64,000 nucleotides of DNA from Escallonia rubra (lineage: Eukaryota > Streptophyta > Magnoliopsida > Escalloniales > Escalloniaceae), in NCBI GenBank assembly GCA_033065855.1, contig JAVXUO010002486.1, positions 124,001 through 188,000 of the forward strand. Direction: 5' to 3'. The stretch's first letter is position 1, and the number at the start of each line of letters is the position of its first letter. A program made the translations under genes and the position numbers. Of the stretch, positions 47,901-59,339 are shown piece after piece. The notes beneath the pieces are model-generated. The model had not been told where the DNA came from. It ran no database searches and saw only the letters and a list, made by a program, of their open reading frames with translations.

Positions 47901-49209
47901 AACGCTTTGGAAATTCAACACTACTGGCTGAGTCTATACCAGTTGCTGAATTCCAAGGCCGTCCTATTGCCGATCATCCTGCAGTTAAATATGGAAGGCC
48001 CCCCGGTATTCTTAGGGCCCCGCGTGAACCGCTTGATGCCACTACTGTCGCTGAAGCCGTCTCCGTCATCTCTTGTTGGTAAGTAATCGAGTCTTAATCT
48101 TGTTTGTAGCCAACATTATCACGTAAAAATCTTACAACATAAGCATTATTTGAGTGATGTCTACAAAAAAAAATTCCAACATTATTAGTTTAGATCCTGC
48201 TGCATAATGATCAAAACTTGGATCTTGTAACATCTACAGGTATGAGGACAAGACTGAGTGGGGTGACCGGGTGGGTTGGATTTATGGTTCAGTCACAGAA
48301 GATGTGGTCACTGGCTACCGCATGCATAACCGCGGGTGGCGTTCAGTCTACTGCATTACCAAGCGCGATGCCTTCCACGGATCAGCTCCAATCAACCTCA
48401 CTGATCGGCTGCACCAGGTCCTCCGGTGGGCCACAGGTTCTGTAGAGATCTTCTTCTCAAGAAACAATGCTTTCCTGGGATCACGCCGCCTCAAGTTACT
48501 CCAGCGCCTGGCCTACCTCAACGTTGGTATCTACCCGTTCACCTCCTTGTTCCTTATCGTCTACTGCTTCCTCCCTGCCCTCTCCCTCCTCTCGGGCCAA
48601 TTCATCGTGCAAAACGTGAACGTTGTCTTTCTAGTCTACCTCTTGATTATAACAATATGCCTTATCGCGTTAGCCATCTTGGAAGTAAAATGGTCCGGCG
48701 TTGGACTAGAGGAATGGTGGAGGAATGAGCAGTTTTGGCTCATTTCTGGAACAAGCGCCCACTTAGCTGCCGTCATACAAGGACTTTTGAAGGTGATTGC
48801 TGGGATTGAAATCTCTTTCACATTGACTTCCAAGTCAGCTGGAGAAGACGTTGATGACATTTACGCGGACTTGTACTTGGTGAAATGGACTTCTTTGATG
48901 ATCCCACCAATTGTGATCGCGATGGTGAATATTATTGCTATCGCAATTGCATTCTCGCGGACTATTTACAGCTCGGTGCCTCAGTGGAGTAAGTTCATTG
49001 GTGGAGCTTTCTTTAGTTTCTGGGTGCTGGCTCATTTGTATCCCTTCGCAAAAGGTTTGATGGGAAGGAGAAGAAAGACACCAACCATTGTCTTTGTTTG
49101 GTCTGGTCTGATTGCAATCACTCTCTCTTTGTTGTGGGTTGCTATCAACCCTAACACAAATGCTACCACCACGGAATCTGGGACAGGAAGCAGTTTCCAG
49201 TTCCCATAA
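44935..49209 (+). CDS. CSLD: Cellulose synthase-like D protein (CSLD1/CSLD4 group)
   Basis: Six exons are read: 44935-45398, 45673-46065, 46285-47089, 47228-47632, 47741-48078 and 48240-49209. They are in frame throughout and give 1124 aa, typical for CslD. The N-terminus carries [19 protein letters not shown] and the zinc-binding RING-type cysteines (about 129-185, ending CPGCKEPY). Two transmembrane spans lie at about 287-305 and 314-337. Glycosyltransferase family 2 motifs follow: DDGG (about 410), DCD (626-628), TED (821-823) and QVLRW (861-865). Several C-terminal membrane spans follow, ending in FQFP. The N-terminal sequence resembles Arabidopsis CSLD4 and CSLD1, which are needed for pollen tube growth. 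CslD proteins polymerise beta-1,4-glucan (or mannan) in tip-growing cells (family knowledge). No catalytic residue is missing. Confidence 0.96.
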
Positions 49210-49929
49210 AATAGAGAAGAATCAATGGATATAATCCTGGGTTTTTGAGTATTTTTTGCTTTTAGTCTTAATTTTTTTCTAGGGGTTCGAGGGTTTCATG
49301 GAGAGCTTACAAATTTTGGAGTATATGTACCAATAAATTTGTTTGTAATGGACAGAGATGCAGAAAAGTTTGTGAACTGTGAAATGTTGTCGAATTTATG
49401 ATCAGAATTGGCATGCTTACAAGGAAAAGTAGACTGAATGCTCGAAAACTCTCAATGCCATTAGGCTTCCACACCATAGGGAGATATGTTACCAACTTAG
49501 TCATGCATTCCAGTGTCTTATTTAGAATAATATCTGGATGAACTTCAATTTCATAAGGTAAAACTGCTAGGCTACTTCGGTTACGAAGGTAAGGTAAGGC
49601 TAAGTAAATGATTCGAATTGTGTGATCAAGTTGCCATCATATTTAATTTTCTATGAGTTTCGTACGCGTCACTGAGACATCGGAGGAAGCTAGCTAAAGA
49701 GCTATACGGGTGAACAAAGTAAAACTACCTACTTGGTTCAAACCGGAATGAAGAACATGGCTGCTCGTAATCAACACCTATACGACTCGTAGATGCATAT
49801 TTGCTTTTCTACGAGTTTCCTACGACTCATGGGATGCTAAAGCATTACACGGATAGACAAAGTAAAACTAGCTACATAATTGGCTCGAACCGGACGAATA
49901 ATATGGCTTTTCGCAAATTTTTACTATAC
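49210..49929 (+). other. Intergenic with a diverged direct repeat
   Basis: Segments near 49650-49750 and 49815-49905 share the order TTCTA-GAGTTTC, ACAAAGTAAAACTA and ACCGGA. They look like an old tandem duplication. The left part should contain the CslD 3' UTR. Confidence 0.5.
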
Positions 49930-52571
49930 ATTCAACGGTTCTGGTTGGTTCCTATTAGGAAGCCCTTCAACATCGTCCATATAAACAGTAGAAGCAGTTG
50001 GTACCAGCACGGCAGTCAACTGCATCTCTGCTTCGGACTCGGGAACCATTTTTCCTTGTTCACCAGCAGCAGCTAGTTTTGCCTGAGTCTCGCACTCTTC
50101 AACTCCTTGTTCTTTGCCCACAAGAATGAGTATAATCCAACTATGATCAAAAGCATGCCCACCAAGCTGCAATTTAGGTTGTATAATTGTAAGTCCAAAA
50201 AGTTGCACCGCAACTGTGTAGTCAGACTTGCATGTATAGAAAAGGAGTTAATTTCTCGTACCTTCCATGCAACTCTGATATCCTCACCGAGAAAGAGAGC
50301 TTCTGTAATGGCCATAAGAATCAGTGACAGTGGATTGAACATGGAAGGATAAGTCGGGCCTCGTTGCGCTACTACAAATGACAGTAAGCAAAACGTTGCA
50401 CCTGTTGCCAACGCCCTCTATACCATAGTATGATTTCACAAACATCAGTGCTGATAAACAGAATATCTTACGCTGTAAATTTATGGTAATCTTACCGAGT
50501 AAATTATAGTAATTAGTTGCAGATTCCAACCTAACCTGCTTTCGTTCTGTCGATGCATAGGCCTATCAGAATTGAGGCTATACAATGCATATTAACTTTG
50601 TAGCCAAGTATTTGTATGGAAATACTTTTAACAACTTAACCTGTTTGGAGTAATAATATCCCTTTTACTGATTAATCTAATACTGCCATGCTCAATTCAT
50701 TCATGAGATGAATTTTCTGAGAAGGGTTGCATTACCTGCAAGATGAACCACATACCATAGGACAAGATGCTACCAACCAGGAATGAAGTGCCACGTGTCC
50801 AGTTGGGCTTTATTTTCATGATAATGGCTTGATGTGTACTAGTATGATGAATGCCATCTATTGTTTTTCCCTTGTACAGGCTAATAGTCAGTGCTCCTGC
50901 CAGGCATAAGGCCGCACCCAGAGTTTTAATCTTGCCAGCCCTTGTTTGCAGTCCAAGTTTCTCTATTCTACAAACATGGATTTAGCCACAACACACACAA
51001 ACAGAGGCAATTTAAGAAAGAGATTAGTCCTTGAACGCTCGAGCGTTAACCTTTTAAATTGATTCTTACCGTCATCTGGACTTATCAACCAAAACCCTCC
51101 AAAAATTTCGCTAAAGTGTCCATGTGACATGGTTTCAAGTGACAGGATTAATTAAAAGGAGCTAATACCACTTGCAGTAAAACCAAGATTTTATTCAACC
51201 TGTAGGCTGTAGCTATGATGATCTTGGTTTCTTACATTGTCATAGCAGTTTTTGGAGGATAAATTTGATGGCATGCTTTCCGAATTCAAACTGTATATTC
51301 GTGGCCACGCAAATAGAGCTCTATCAGGTATAATGGTTCAATAAAACTGGTTTGTATGCTACCACCACATATTAATTAATGCTCATTTTTTGTACCTGAT
51401 TATTTGGCTAATCACTCCCCTCATCCGAGCTATCGATCAGGAAACTGAATATACTAATGATCATTCCATATCCCAAATTGTTTCTCTCTTCATGGTCGGT
51501 TCAAGGCTTGATCCAATATACTGTACATCTCGTGGGACACCTCACTATCCATACGATAGTTATTTCTTAATCTTATACATAAACACTTACAAGTGCTTCC
51601 AGTTCTTTATACATACACACTTATATTGATGTTATTTCTTTATAAGAGCCCTCAAAAACTTAAGCCATTTAAGGATATGATGGCCACATATATTACATCT
51701 AGACGCAAAACACAAACACAAGAAAATTTCCATCTATAGGAAGATAGGACAGCACTTTCTTGTATGTCAATGGAAGAGTACTACGAAGGGCTGCATCGAG
51801 ACTAGGTCTACCACCAAAAGATTTTGATTGATGTATGCGGATAAAGTGGATCCATCACCAAAATATCTTCTTCTGCTGAAAAGGTTACACCAACTATTTG
51901 CAGAAATAGCCATCTATGCAAGTCAAAACACAATAGAAATGCAAATTGAACCCTTAAATCACAAACTTTTGGCACTGAGTATTTTGCATACATTAAGATT
52001 ATGCGTTGATTGCTTGCATAGTTGCATTAGGTGGTTGTACGACAAGAATTGGAGTACTGTGGATGTGATTCAACTATGTAATGCATCTCGTGCATAATCC
52101 AATGGGCTTAGCATTATCCTTTAGCATCAAACATGATCACATTCGTCCTCGATCGATCACACTGAAACATGATCACTTACCCGGTCAATGCAACCATAAA
52201 GAGCCACAAAAAAGCTGACCAACTCAACTTTCTCCATTTGCCTCTGCAATCATATGAAAGCTTTTCAAGATCGATTTAGTACATCAAAACCTTAATGTGC
52301 GTACGACTGGCAAATGATAAAGACCGACCTAAATGCATTTATGATTAACTAAGGACTTGATTCAAAGGAAAAATCGTTAGTGAGAGTCATAATAACGCAA
52401 ACCTGTCCAAGTAAAGAGCAAAAGGAGCGACACACACAGCACCCAGGGCAAACACGAAGGTGAGCTCACTGAGGATAATCCTCAACAGAAGCTGCAGACC
52501 CGTGGCGATGAGCTGCACCTGCAAGCATGCAGAGCGCCATGCGCGACTCCTGAACCCATTTCTTCAACCCC
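49930..52571 (-). pseudogene. WAT1-related transporter pseudogene (proximal copy A)
   Basis: This is a tandem duplicate of the intact gene at 56790-59339. Exon counterparts lie near 52571-52400 (1), 52248-52180 (2), 50970-50735 (4), 50640-50500 (5), 50415-50265 (6) and 50170-49940 (7). Exon 3 is missing; unrelated sequence at about 50985-51160 replaces it. In exon 1, 21 bases encoding the segment around TYRHVVG are deleted and one extra base shifts the frame (CACCTGCAAG against CACCGCGAG). Exon 5 has lost several bases. Exon 7 has a one-base loss near 50085, so the frame ends at LKSARLRQN while the old C-terminus continues in another frame. Exons 4 and 6 remain well preserved, so decay is recent. 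An inverted copy of exon 1 follows at 52974-53127. Confidence 0.9.
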
Positions 52572-53127
52572 ATAATTCTCTACTCCCTTGAGATGGAAAG
52601 AAGATAAGATTTTTTTATTTTGAAAGCGCTTAGGCCTACAACATTTAGCCATGAACTGGGCGTGGATGTTCTTATTTGGACATCTTGTTTGGGCTACTGG
52701 ATTTATGATTAATTTCCTGGCGCAGGTTTTGGCAGGAATTGTGAAAGCATCCACCTCAAAACCAATTGACAATGAGGGAAGAGGCCTACAAGGTATATAT
52801 ATTGAAGTATTGTTTTATTATTTACCCGATGTGGGATTTATACCTAATGTGGGGTTTATATATCTCAACAACTTTAGCATGGGCTCATGAACGCACACCT
52901 TTGACCAATTTGATTCGTTTGGAGAGATAAACCGGTGGCCCTTTCCATTGTGCAAGCAAGATTGGTTGGATTCTCAAAATAAAAAAATCTTCCCTTCTTT
53001 CCATCTCAAGGGAATAGAAAATTATGGGGTTGAAGAAATGGGTTCAGGAGTAGCGCATGGCACTCTGAATGCTCGCGGTGCAGCTCATCGCCACGGGTCT
53101 GCAGCTTCTGTCGAGGATTTTCCTCAG
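52469..53127. repeat. Inverted repeat of WAT1 pseudogene exon 1
   Basis: The left arm, 52469-52623, covers pseudogene exon 1 and its leader. It reappears inverted at 52974-53127 with roughly 90% identity by eye. The arms are separated by 350 bases that contain broken chloroplast psaB sequence. The intact paralogue has no such inverted copy. Any transcript through here could fold into a hairpin with a stem of about 155 bp. Confidence 0.88.
52646..52972 (+). pseudogene. psaB: Chloroplast psaB fragment in nuclear DNA (NUPT), interrupted
   Basis: The stretch 52650-52740 encodes NWAWMFLFGHLVWATGFM and continues with ATTTCCTGGCG and GGCAGGAATT. The stretch 52870-52972 encodes TLAWAHERTPLTNLI, then RDKPVALSIVQARLVG in a shifted frame. 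Both belong to the C-terminal part of the photosystem I P700 apoprotein A2 (psaB), in the right order on the plus strand. About 128 bases of unrelated sequence (52742-52869) split the two pieces, and small deletions and insertions shift the frame (e.g. near 52705 and 52918). It is a dead nuclear copy of plastid DNA. Confidence 0.88.
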
Positions 53128-54371
53128 GGCACCTTCAGAAATTAAAGATAAACCCTTTGGAGTGCCCACGTCTTGCGCACACGAAGAGGACTATGGCGGC
53201 CTAGATATAGCGTTGTTCGAGGTATTCGCTGGCAAATCATGAGAGATGGAGACTGCTAAAAGATGAAGACGCCGGATGCTGGGAACTCTCTGGGTCTAAG
53301 ATCGGTCATGGTCCTAACGTGGAGCGCCCCTACAAAGCCTGTACGTATCTTCTTTAATTTGCTGTTTCTTGGACGTAGGGTTTCTTCTGTTTTACTGTTC
53401 ACTCTCCTCTTTAAGGTTTCTTGTTGTTGGAATTTGAAACGAAAACCTTCGGCGGTGCTATAGACGTCGGTAAAAGTCATAATAACACCAGTTGAAATAC
53501 GACGTCTGGAATAGCAAGCATGTACTGTGTTGCCCGTTTAAAGAAAGCATCACCAGTTCATGTATCTTGTATCTAAACCGTTTAAACTAAACGTAAATCA
53601 AAAAAAGTAAGAGACATGGAACAGCTGCATTGTTGATATATTAAAAAAAGAGATTAAACTAGCCTATTAAGCCGTAACCATTTACCGTGAAATCCTATTG
53701 TCATAGGTTCGAGTCTTCTTGGAAACACAATCAGAAAAAATCATGTCATACAATATATGTGAGCTGATTATTGACCCTTTTGAAGTAATATCTGAATTTA
53801 TAAGATACCAATAAATTACACCGCAATATTACCTCACCGCTAAAAAAAAAGATAAGCCCCAATGACCAATGGCGTAGCAAACAAAGCGCTTTCGAATGCG
53901 AATTATTGCACGCAAGGTGTGTGCATGTACCAGGGATGAAACTTTGTATTTTGTCATCTCTGTTGCGTTGCTTTCCTGGTTTCTCCCCTACAGTCACTTC
54001 ATTGCTCTGTGTTTTGTAGTCACTGAGAAGTTAGAAGACCCACTTAGCAGCGAATATTTGGTACATGTGTTAGCAAAATTGTTGATTATTATAGCGACTG
54101 GCTACGTTGTGCTGAAAAGCTCATGGCTGGCCTTCTACATCTACCCTTTGGCAGTTTCACCTTTTGAGACAACTATTTGGGTGGTCCTCAACTATAATAA
54201 GTGTTTTGTCATATTAATCCTCAAAATTTTCGTCATATATATTAGTCGTTAAACACTATGCCGTTTGTTATCGTAGTCCTTTTCTCGATTTCCGTCCAAA
54301 AATGCCCATTTTTAACCCTACATGACGGGCACTAGAGTCATTTCACAATCCTCAAGAACCGGAAGCGCCCC
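53128..54371. other. Upstream region of WAT1 copy A (duplicated)
   Basis: 53150-54170 matches 59380-60420 upstream of the intact copy, including CCCACGTCTTGCGCACACGA and ACTTAGCAGCGAATATTTGG. A piece near 53670-53725 (GTAACCATTTACC ... GGTTCGAGTC) resembles a SINE head in both copies. 54190-54370 has no counterpart in copy B. No gene was recognised. Confidence 0.55.
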
Positions 54372-55339
54372 TATGGTCCTTGACCTATTAACGTGTTGCT
54401 AAATTAGTTATTTAACTAATTCTTGTACTCTTAATCCTTTAACATTGCATCCTTAGCCAATTTCGTCATTTTGATCACTTCAATTAGGTTTCGTATGTTG
54501 ATGAAAAAACCATTATATACCCCATCAGAATAAGTCACCCCCATGACCATGGAGGTTTCTACAAGGTGGCTTTGTCTTTTCGATCTATGCACCATCAACA
54601 CCCTCTCCTCTGCTACCAACACAACCAACACCGCAACATCTTGTCCCCGACTCCACTTCGCCGATGCCTCAACTGCCAACGTGCCACTACCTGCCACCAT
54701 CAACAGCTGACTATAGCCAGTCCCCCGCCTCCGGTAGTTAATCGTTGGTTGATGGCGGTTGGAGCTTCGGGGCTGGTGGCAGCCGATGGCGGCGGTTGCG
54801 ATCAATGTTGTAGTTGTAACTGTCAAAAGTGACAACGGATGACAGACTGCCTACGGTCTAAAGTTATGGGCTGCCTGCAACCGGCTGCAGATCGAGATGG
54901 TGGCTGGGTGATGAAGGTGACAAGTAATGACCATTATGAATGGGTTACGAGGCCAAACCTAACATAACCTACTATAATATTAAGTCAAACTCATCCTAAC
55001 ACATTTTAATTAAGTGGATTGGACTAGGTAAAAGTCAGCATTTTCTTGAATTGAATTGGTTATACCCATTGAAACTTAATCCACTTACACCCCTAGATAG
55101 AGGGTGTTGGTAGACTAGAACAAGAAAAAAGCCACCTTGTTAATTAAGAGATTTAATTTGTGGTTATGGTACTAAAAGATCATGGTCATATATAGTTGCG
55201 ACTTATTGACTTTTTTCAGTGACGTTATTGAAATAATCAAAAGGACGAAACTGACTAATGATATAATGTTAAAAGACCAAGAGTGCAAGAAATAGTTAAG
55301 AGACTAATTTAGCAACACGTTAATAGTTCAGGGATCATA
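54372..55339. mobile_element. Element with about 110-bp terminal inverted repeats
   Basis: The left arm TATGGTCC...CTATTAACGTGTTGC (from 54372) matches the inverse of the right arm (ending 55339) for over 100 bases with scattered changes. No convincing flanking duplication was found (GAAGCGCCCC against AGCCTGCGG), so the exact limits are uncertain. The interior is a captured-looking or repeat sequence without transposase. Copy B lacks this insertion. Probably Mutator-type. Confidence 0.6.
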
Positions 55340-56789
55340 AGCCTGCGGCATGAAATTGATAGCAACAGATGATATTCCCTAGCGAGGGTCTAAGTCTGCT
55401 AACCCCTAGAGATAACATAAAGCTTAAACTCATAAAGTATAGACAGTAATAACGTAGCGCCACAAGCACAAAACAAAATATTCATTTATTTTGCTTGAAA
55501 GACTAATCTACCGTAAGGTCAAATAAATGTTGACGCGAACCTACGGAAATATCTAATAGTACTATCCTGTCTATAACTCAAATGGGAAAATTGGATCTCG
55601 AAAATTTTTCTTAACCATTTTTCCCTTTGGTTCCAATCCCACGAAACCACTCCTTGAGAAAAGCATTTCTCTCAAAGCCTTGTAGCTGTCAAAGGGGACA
55701 CTCTGCAGGTGTGACTGTTTCTGTTGCACTCAATGATCAATTATGTTCGATCTCTTTGCATCTGGACAGGGGAGCATCATAGTTAAATTCAGTCACACTT
55801 TACTCTCTGACCACACTGTTTCTAATGTTGGAAATAGAATGACATGGTTAGCCTTTTTTATTTTAGAGAGACCAACATATATGCTGTTTTCTACTGCATT
55901 AAAAGAGACTTTACAAGAGATAAACTCTGGTTCCAATGTAGCAAGAGACTACAACTCTTATTGTAATATCAATTAGTTGTCGTTAAATATAATTAGTGGT
56001 ATTTCATAAGCATCTACAATCACGAATTATTGTTATACAGATCTTGTAGCCAAAAGATTTCTTTTACTAGGTTATCTTTCAAACACCAACCATTTATCGC
56101 TTTGATATTCCGCTCTTTGACTTCTCTAAGTATCGTTATCTTTCAAACACCAACCATTTTTTGGACGGATACGCCTGACGGATGGATACAAGTGTGTTAT
56201 CTTTTTAACGTTTGTGGTCACGGTCTGTTACCTTTGAAATTTAGTGTCCTTGAGTGTAATTTTACTATAATCTTAAGGATATGGGTGTAATTAACCCACC
56301 GTGAGCTCTTATGGATTTTTCTTAAATTCCAAAAAAAACATGATGACAAAGGGCATTATTATCCCTGCGTCCTTTGGACACCACGTGATAAAGAAACTGT
56401 AGTGGGCCTATAAGAAACAAAATCCAGTTTCCAAATAAAAACATGATGACAAAGAGCACGATTATCCACACGTCCTTTGGACCCACGTTATAAAAAAAAA
56501 CTGTAATGGGCCGCCTATGAGAAACAAAACCCACACTGGATGCTTTACAAGGCCCATAGATATGGCTGTGTGAGAGGATTTGCTCGAATATTGCTAATGG
56601 GCTGTGTGAAAATGCTCCTTGTGGTTCCCCGCCGAAACCCTACCGCCGGTCATTCTGCAGGTCGCTGTTATCAGCTGTGGTCCTTGATCAATTTTCTAAC
56701 AGCAACAGGACCCGAATATGCTAATGGCCTGCATTAGCCAATTTGTCTGAATAGCAACTACAGTCTGGTTGGCTGTCATCTCTGTTCAA
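55340..56789. other. Spacer between WAT1 copies
   Basis: 55343-55680 matches 61598-61920 (call it block X: GGCATGAAATTGATA...CCCACGAAACCACTCCTTGAGA). 56300-56720 matches 61209-61560 (block Y: GATTTTTCTTAAA...CAACATGATGACAAAGGGC-like wording). The two blocks occur in opposite order in the two places. Between them, 55.7-56.3 kb, a short phrase TTATCTTTCAAACACCAACC is repeated twice. No gene was seen. Confidence 0.55.
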
Positions 56790-59339
56790 TCAACTACAGT
56801 CTGGTTGGTTCCTATTAGGAAGCCCTTCAACATCGTCCATGCAAACAGTAGAAGCAGTTGGTACCACCACGGCAGTCAACTGCATCTCTGCTTCGGACTC
56901 GGGAACCGTTTTTCCTTGTTCACCAGCAGCAGCCAGTTTTGCCTGATCAGTCGCACTCTTCAACTCCTTGTTCTTTGCCCACAAGAATGAGTATAATCCA
57001 ACTATGATCAAAAGCATGCCCACCAAGCTGCAATTTAGGTTGTATTATAAGTCCAAAAAGTTGCACCGCAATCGTGTAGTCAGACTTACACGTATAGAAA
57101 AGGAGTTAATTTCCCATACCTTCCAACTCTGATATCCTCGCCGAGAAAGAAAGCTTCTGTAAAGGCCACTAGAATCAGTGACAGTGGATTGAACATGGAG
57201 GGATAAGTCGGGCCTCGTTGCGCTACTGCAAATGACAGTAAGCAGAACGTTGCACCTGTGGCCAATGCCCCCTATACCATAGCATGATTTCACAAACATC
57301 AGTGTGATTCGACAAACAGAATGCCTTATGCTGTAAACTTATAAAGCAGTAATCTTACCGAGTAAACGATGGTAATTAGTTGCAGATTCCATCCTAACCT
57401 CCACGCAGCTTTCGTTCTATCGATGCACAGGCCTATCACCACTTGCTGAATTGAGGCTATAATGCATATTAACATTGTAGCCAAGTATTTGTATGGAAAT
57501 ACTTTCAACAACTTAACCTGTTTAGAGTAATAATATCCCTTTTAGTGATTAATCTAATACTGATATGCTCAATTCATTCATGAGATGGATTTTCTGAGAA
57601 GGGTTGCATTACCTGCAAGATGAACCACATACCATAGGACAAGATGCTACCAACCAGGAATGAAGTGCCACGTGTCCAGTTGGGCTTTATTTTCATGATA
57701 ATGGCTTGATGTGTACTAGTATGATGAATGCCATCTATTGTTTTTCCCTTGTACAGGCTAATAGTCAGTGCTCCTGCCAGGCATAAGGCCGCACCCAGAG
57801 TTTTAATCTTGCCAGCCCTTGTTTGCAGTCCAAGTTTCTCTATTCTACAAACATGGATTTAGCCACAACACACACAAACGTTAATTGTGTTTGGCGTATA
57901 AGATAGGAATATAAGATATAATTGTGTTTGGCGTACCGTAATGTAGTGGAGAAGAGAAAGGTGACGATCGGAATCAGGTTGAGGAAGTTGGTGGCATAAG
58001 TAGCCGTGGTGTCTCGTAAGCCGAAGTAGAAAAAGCCCATGGCCATTGATATCCTGCAACCATTTTTAGCTATTTAGCATGATACAGAGAATCATCAAAT
58101 CTACATCCAAAAGTTTGTTACTAGCTAATCCCTCTTGCAGTAAAACCAAGATTCTATTGAACCTGTAAGCTACCAAATCTTGGTCTCTTATACATAGCAA
58201 GTTTAGAGGATAATGTTGCTAGCCAAATTAGATGGTATGCTTTCTGAATAGGGTTTGAACCAATATATTGTACTTCTCGAGGGACTCCTCTCTATCATTA
58301 TACCAGTTAATTCTTAATCTTATGCATAAGAGCTTACAAAACGCTTCCAGTTCTAACTAATTAGTTGCATACTGCCACTTATATTGATGTTCTTTCTTTA
58401 GAAGAAGAGCCTTCAAAAATTCAACTGCTCTAAGGATATGATGGCCGCACATATTACATCTAGAGGCAAAACACAAGAAAATTTCCATCTTACGGAGAGA
58501 GTCAGCGCTTTCTTTTCTCCCAACTGGAAAGTACTACTAGAGGGTGCATCCACACTAGGTCTATCACTACAAGATTTTGATAGATATGTCCGGCTAAAGT
58601 GGATCCATCACCAAAATATCTTCTTCTACTGAAAAGTTACGCCAACTATTTGCAGAAATAGCCATATATGCAAGTCAAAACATAATAGAAATGCAAATTA
58701 AACCCTTGAATCACAAATTTTTGGCACTGGGTATACATCAAGATCATGCATCGATTGCTTGCATTAGATGGTTTTACGACAAGAACTGGAGTAGTCTGGA
58801 TGTCATTCTACTATGTAATGCATCTCGTGCATAATCCAACGGGCTTGGCATTATCCTTTAGCACCAACGATGATGACTTCGGGGACATCCGATCATCGAT
58901 AAAATTGAAACATGATCACTTACCCGGTCAATGCAACCATAAAGAGCCAGAAAAAAACTGACCAGCTCAACTTCCTCCATTTGCCTCTGCAATCATATGA
59001 AAGCTTTTCAAGATCGATTAAGTACATCAAAACCTTAATGTACGTACGACTAAGCAAAAAATAAAGACCGACCTAAATGCATTTATGATTAACTATAAGG
59101 ACTTGATTCAAAGGAAAAATCGTTAATGAGAGTCATAATAAAGCAAACCTATCCAAGTAAAGAGCAAAAGGAGTGACACACACAGCACCCACAACATGAC
59201 GATACGTCATGAGGGCGAACACGAATGTGCCCTCGCTGAGGATGATCCTCGAGAGAAGCTGCAGACCCGTGGCGATGAGCTGCACCGCGAGCATGCAGAG
59301 CGCCGTTCGCGACTCCTGAAACCATTTCTTCAACCCCAT
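56790..59339 (-). CDS. WAT1-related protein (plant DMT/EamA-type transporter, MtN21 family), intact copy B
   Basis: Seven exons are read: 59339-59149, 58986-58924, 58053-57937, 57844-57613, 57517-57359, 57271-57120 and 57027-56790. All are GT-AG and in frame, giving 383 aa, the usual family length. It opens MGLKKWFQESRTALCML. EamA-type repeats with about ten hydrophobic spans follow, including TFVFALMTYRHVVGAVCVTP, GLRDTTATYATNFLNLIPI, KIKTLGAALCLAGALTISLY and LVGMLLIIVGLYSFLWAKNK. It ends with a hydrophilic tail. WAT1 itself is a tonoplast auxin exporter, and relatives move auxin, amino acids or unknown substrates, so the substrate here is not known. The start at 59339 is preferred over an in-frame ATG at 59402 because family proteins begin at MGL/KKW. 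Copy A just downstream is a pseudogene. Confidence 0.93.

Noticed and set aside
53670..53730. tRNA gene or complete SINE
   Set aside because: A B-box-like GGTTCGAGTC is present, but no cloverleaf, tail or duplication could be made out. The same relic is in the other copy at about 59.93 kb.
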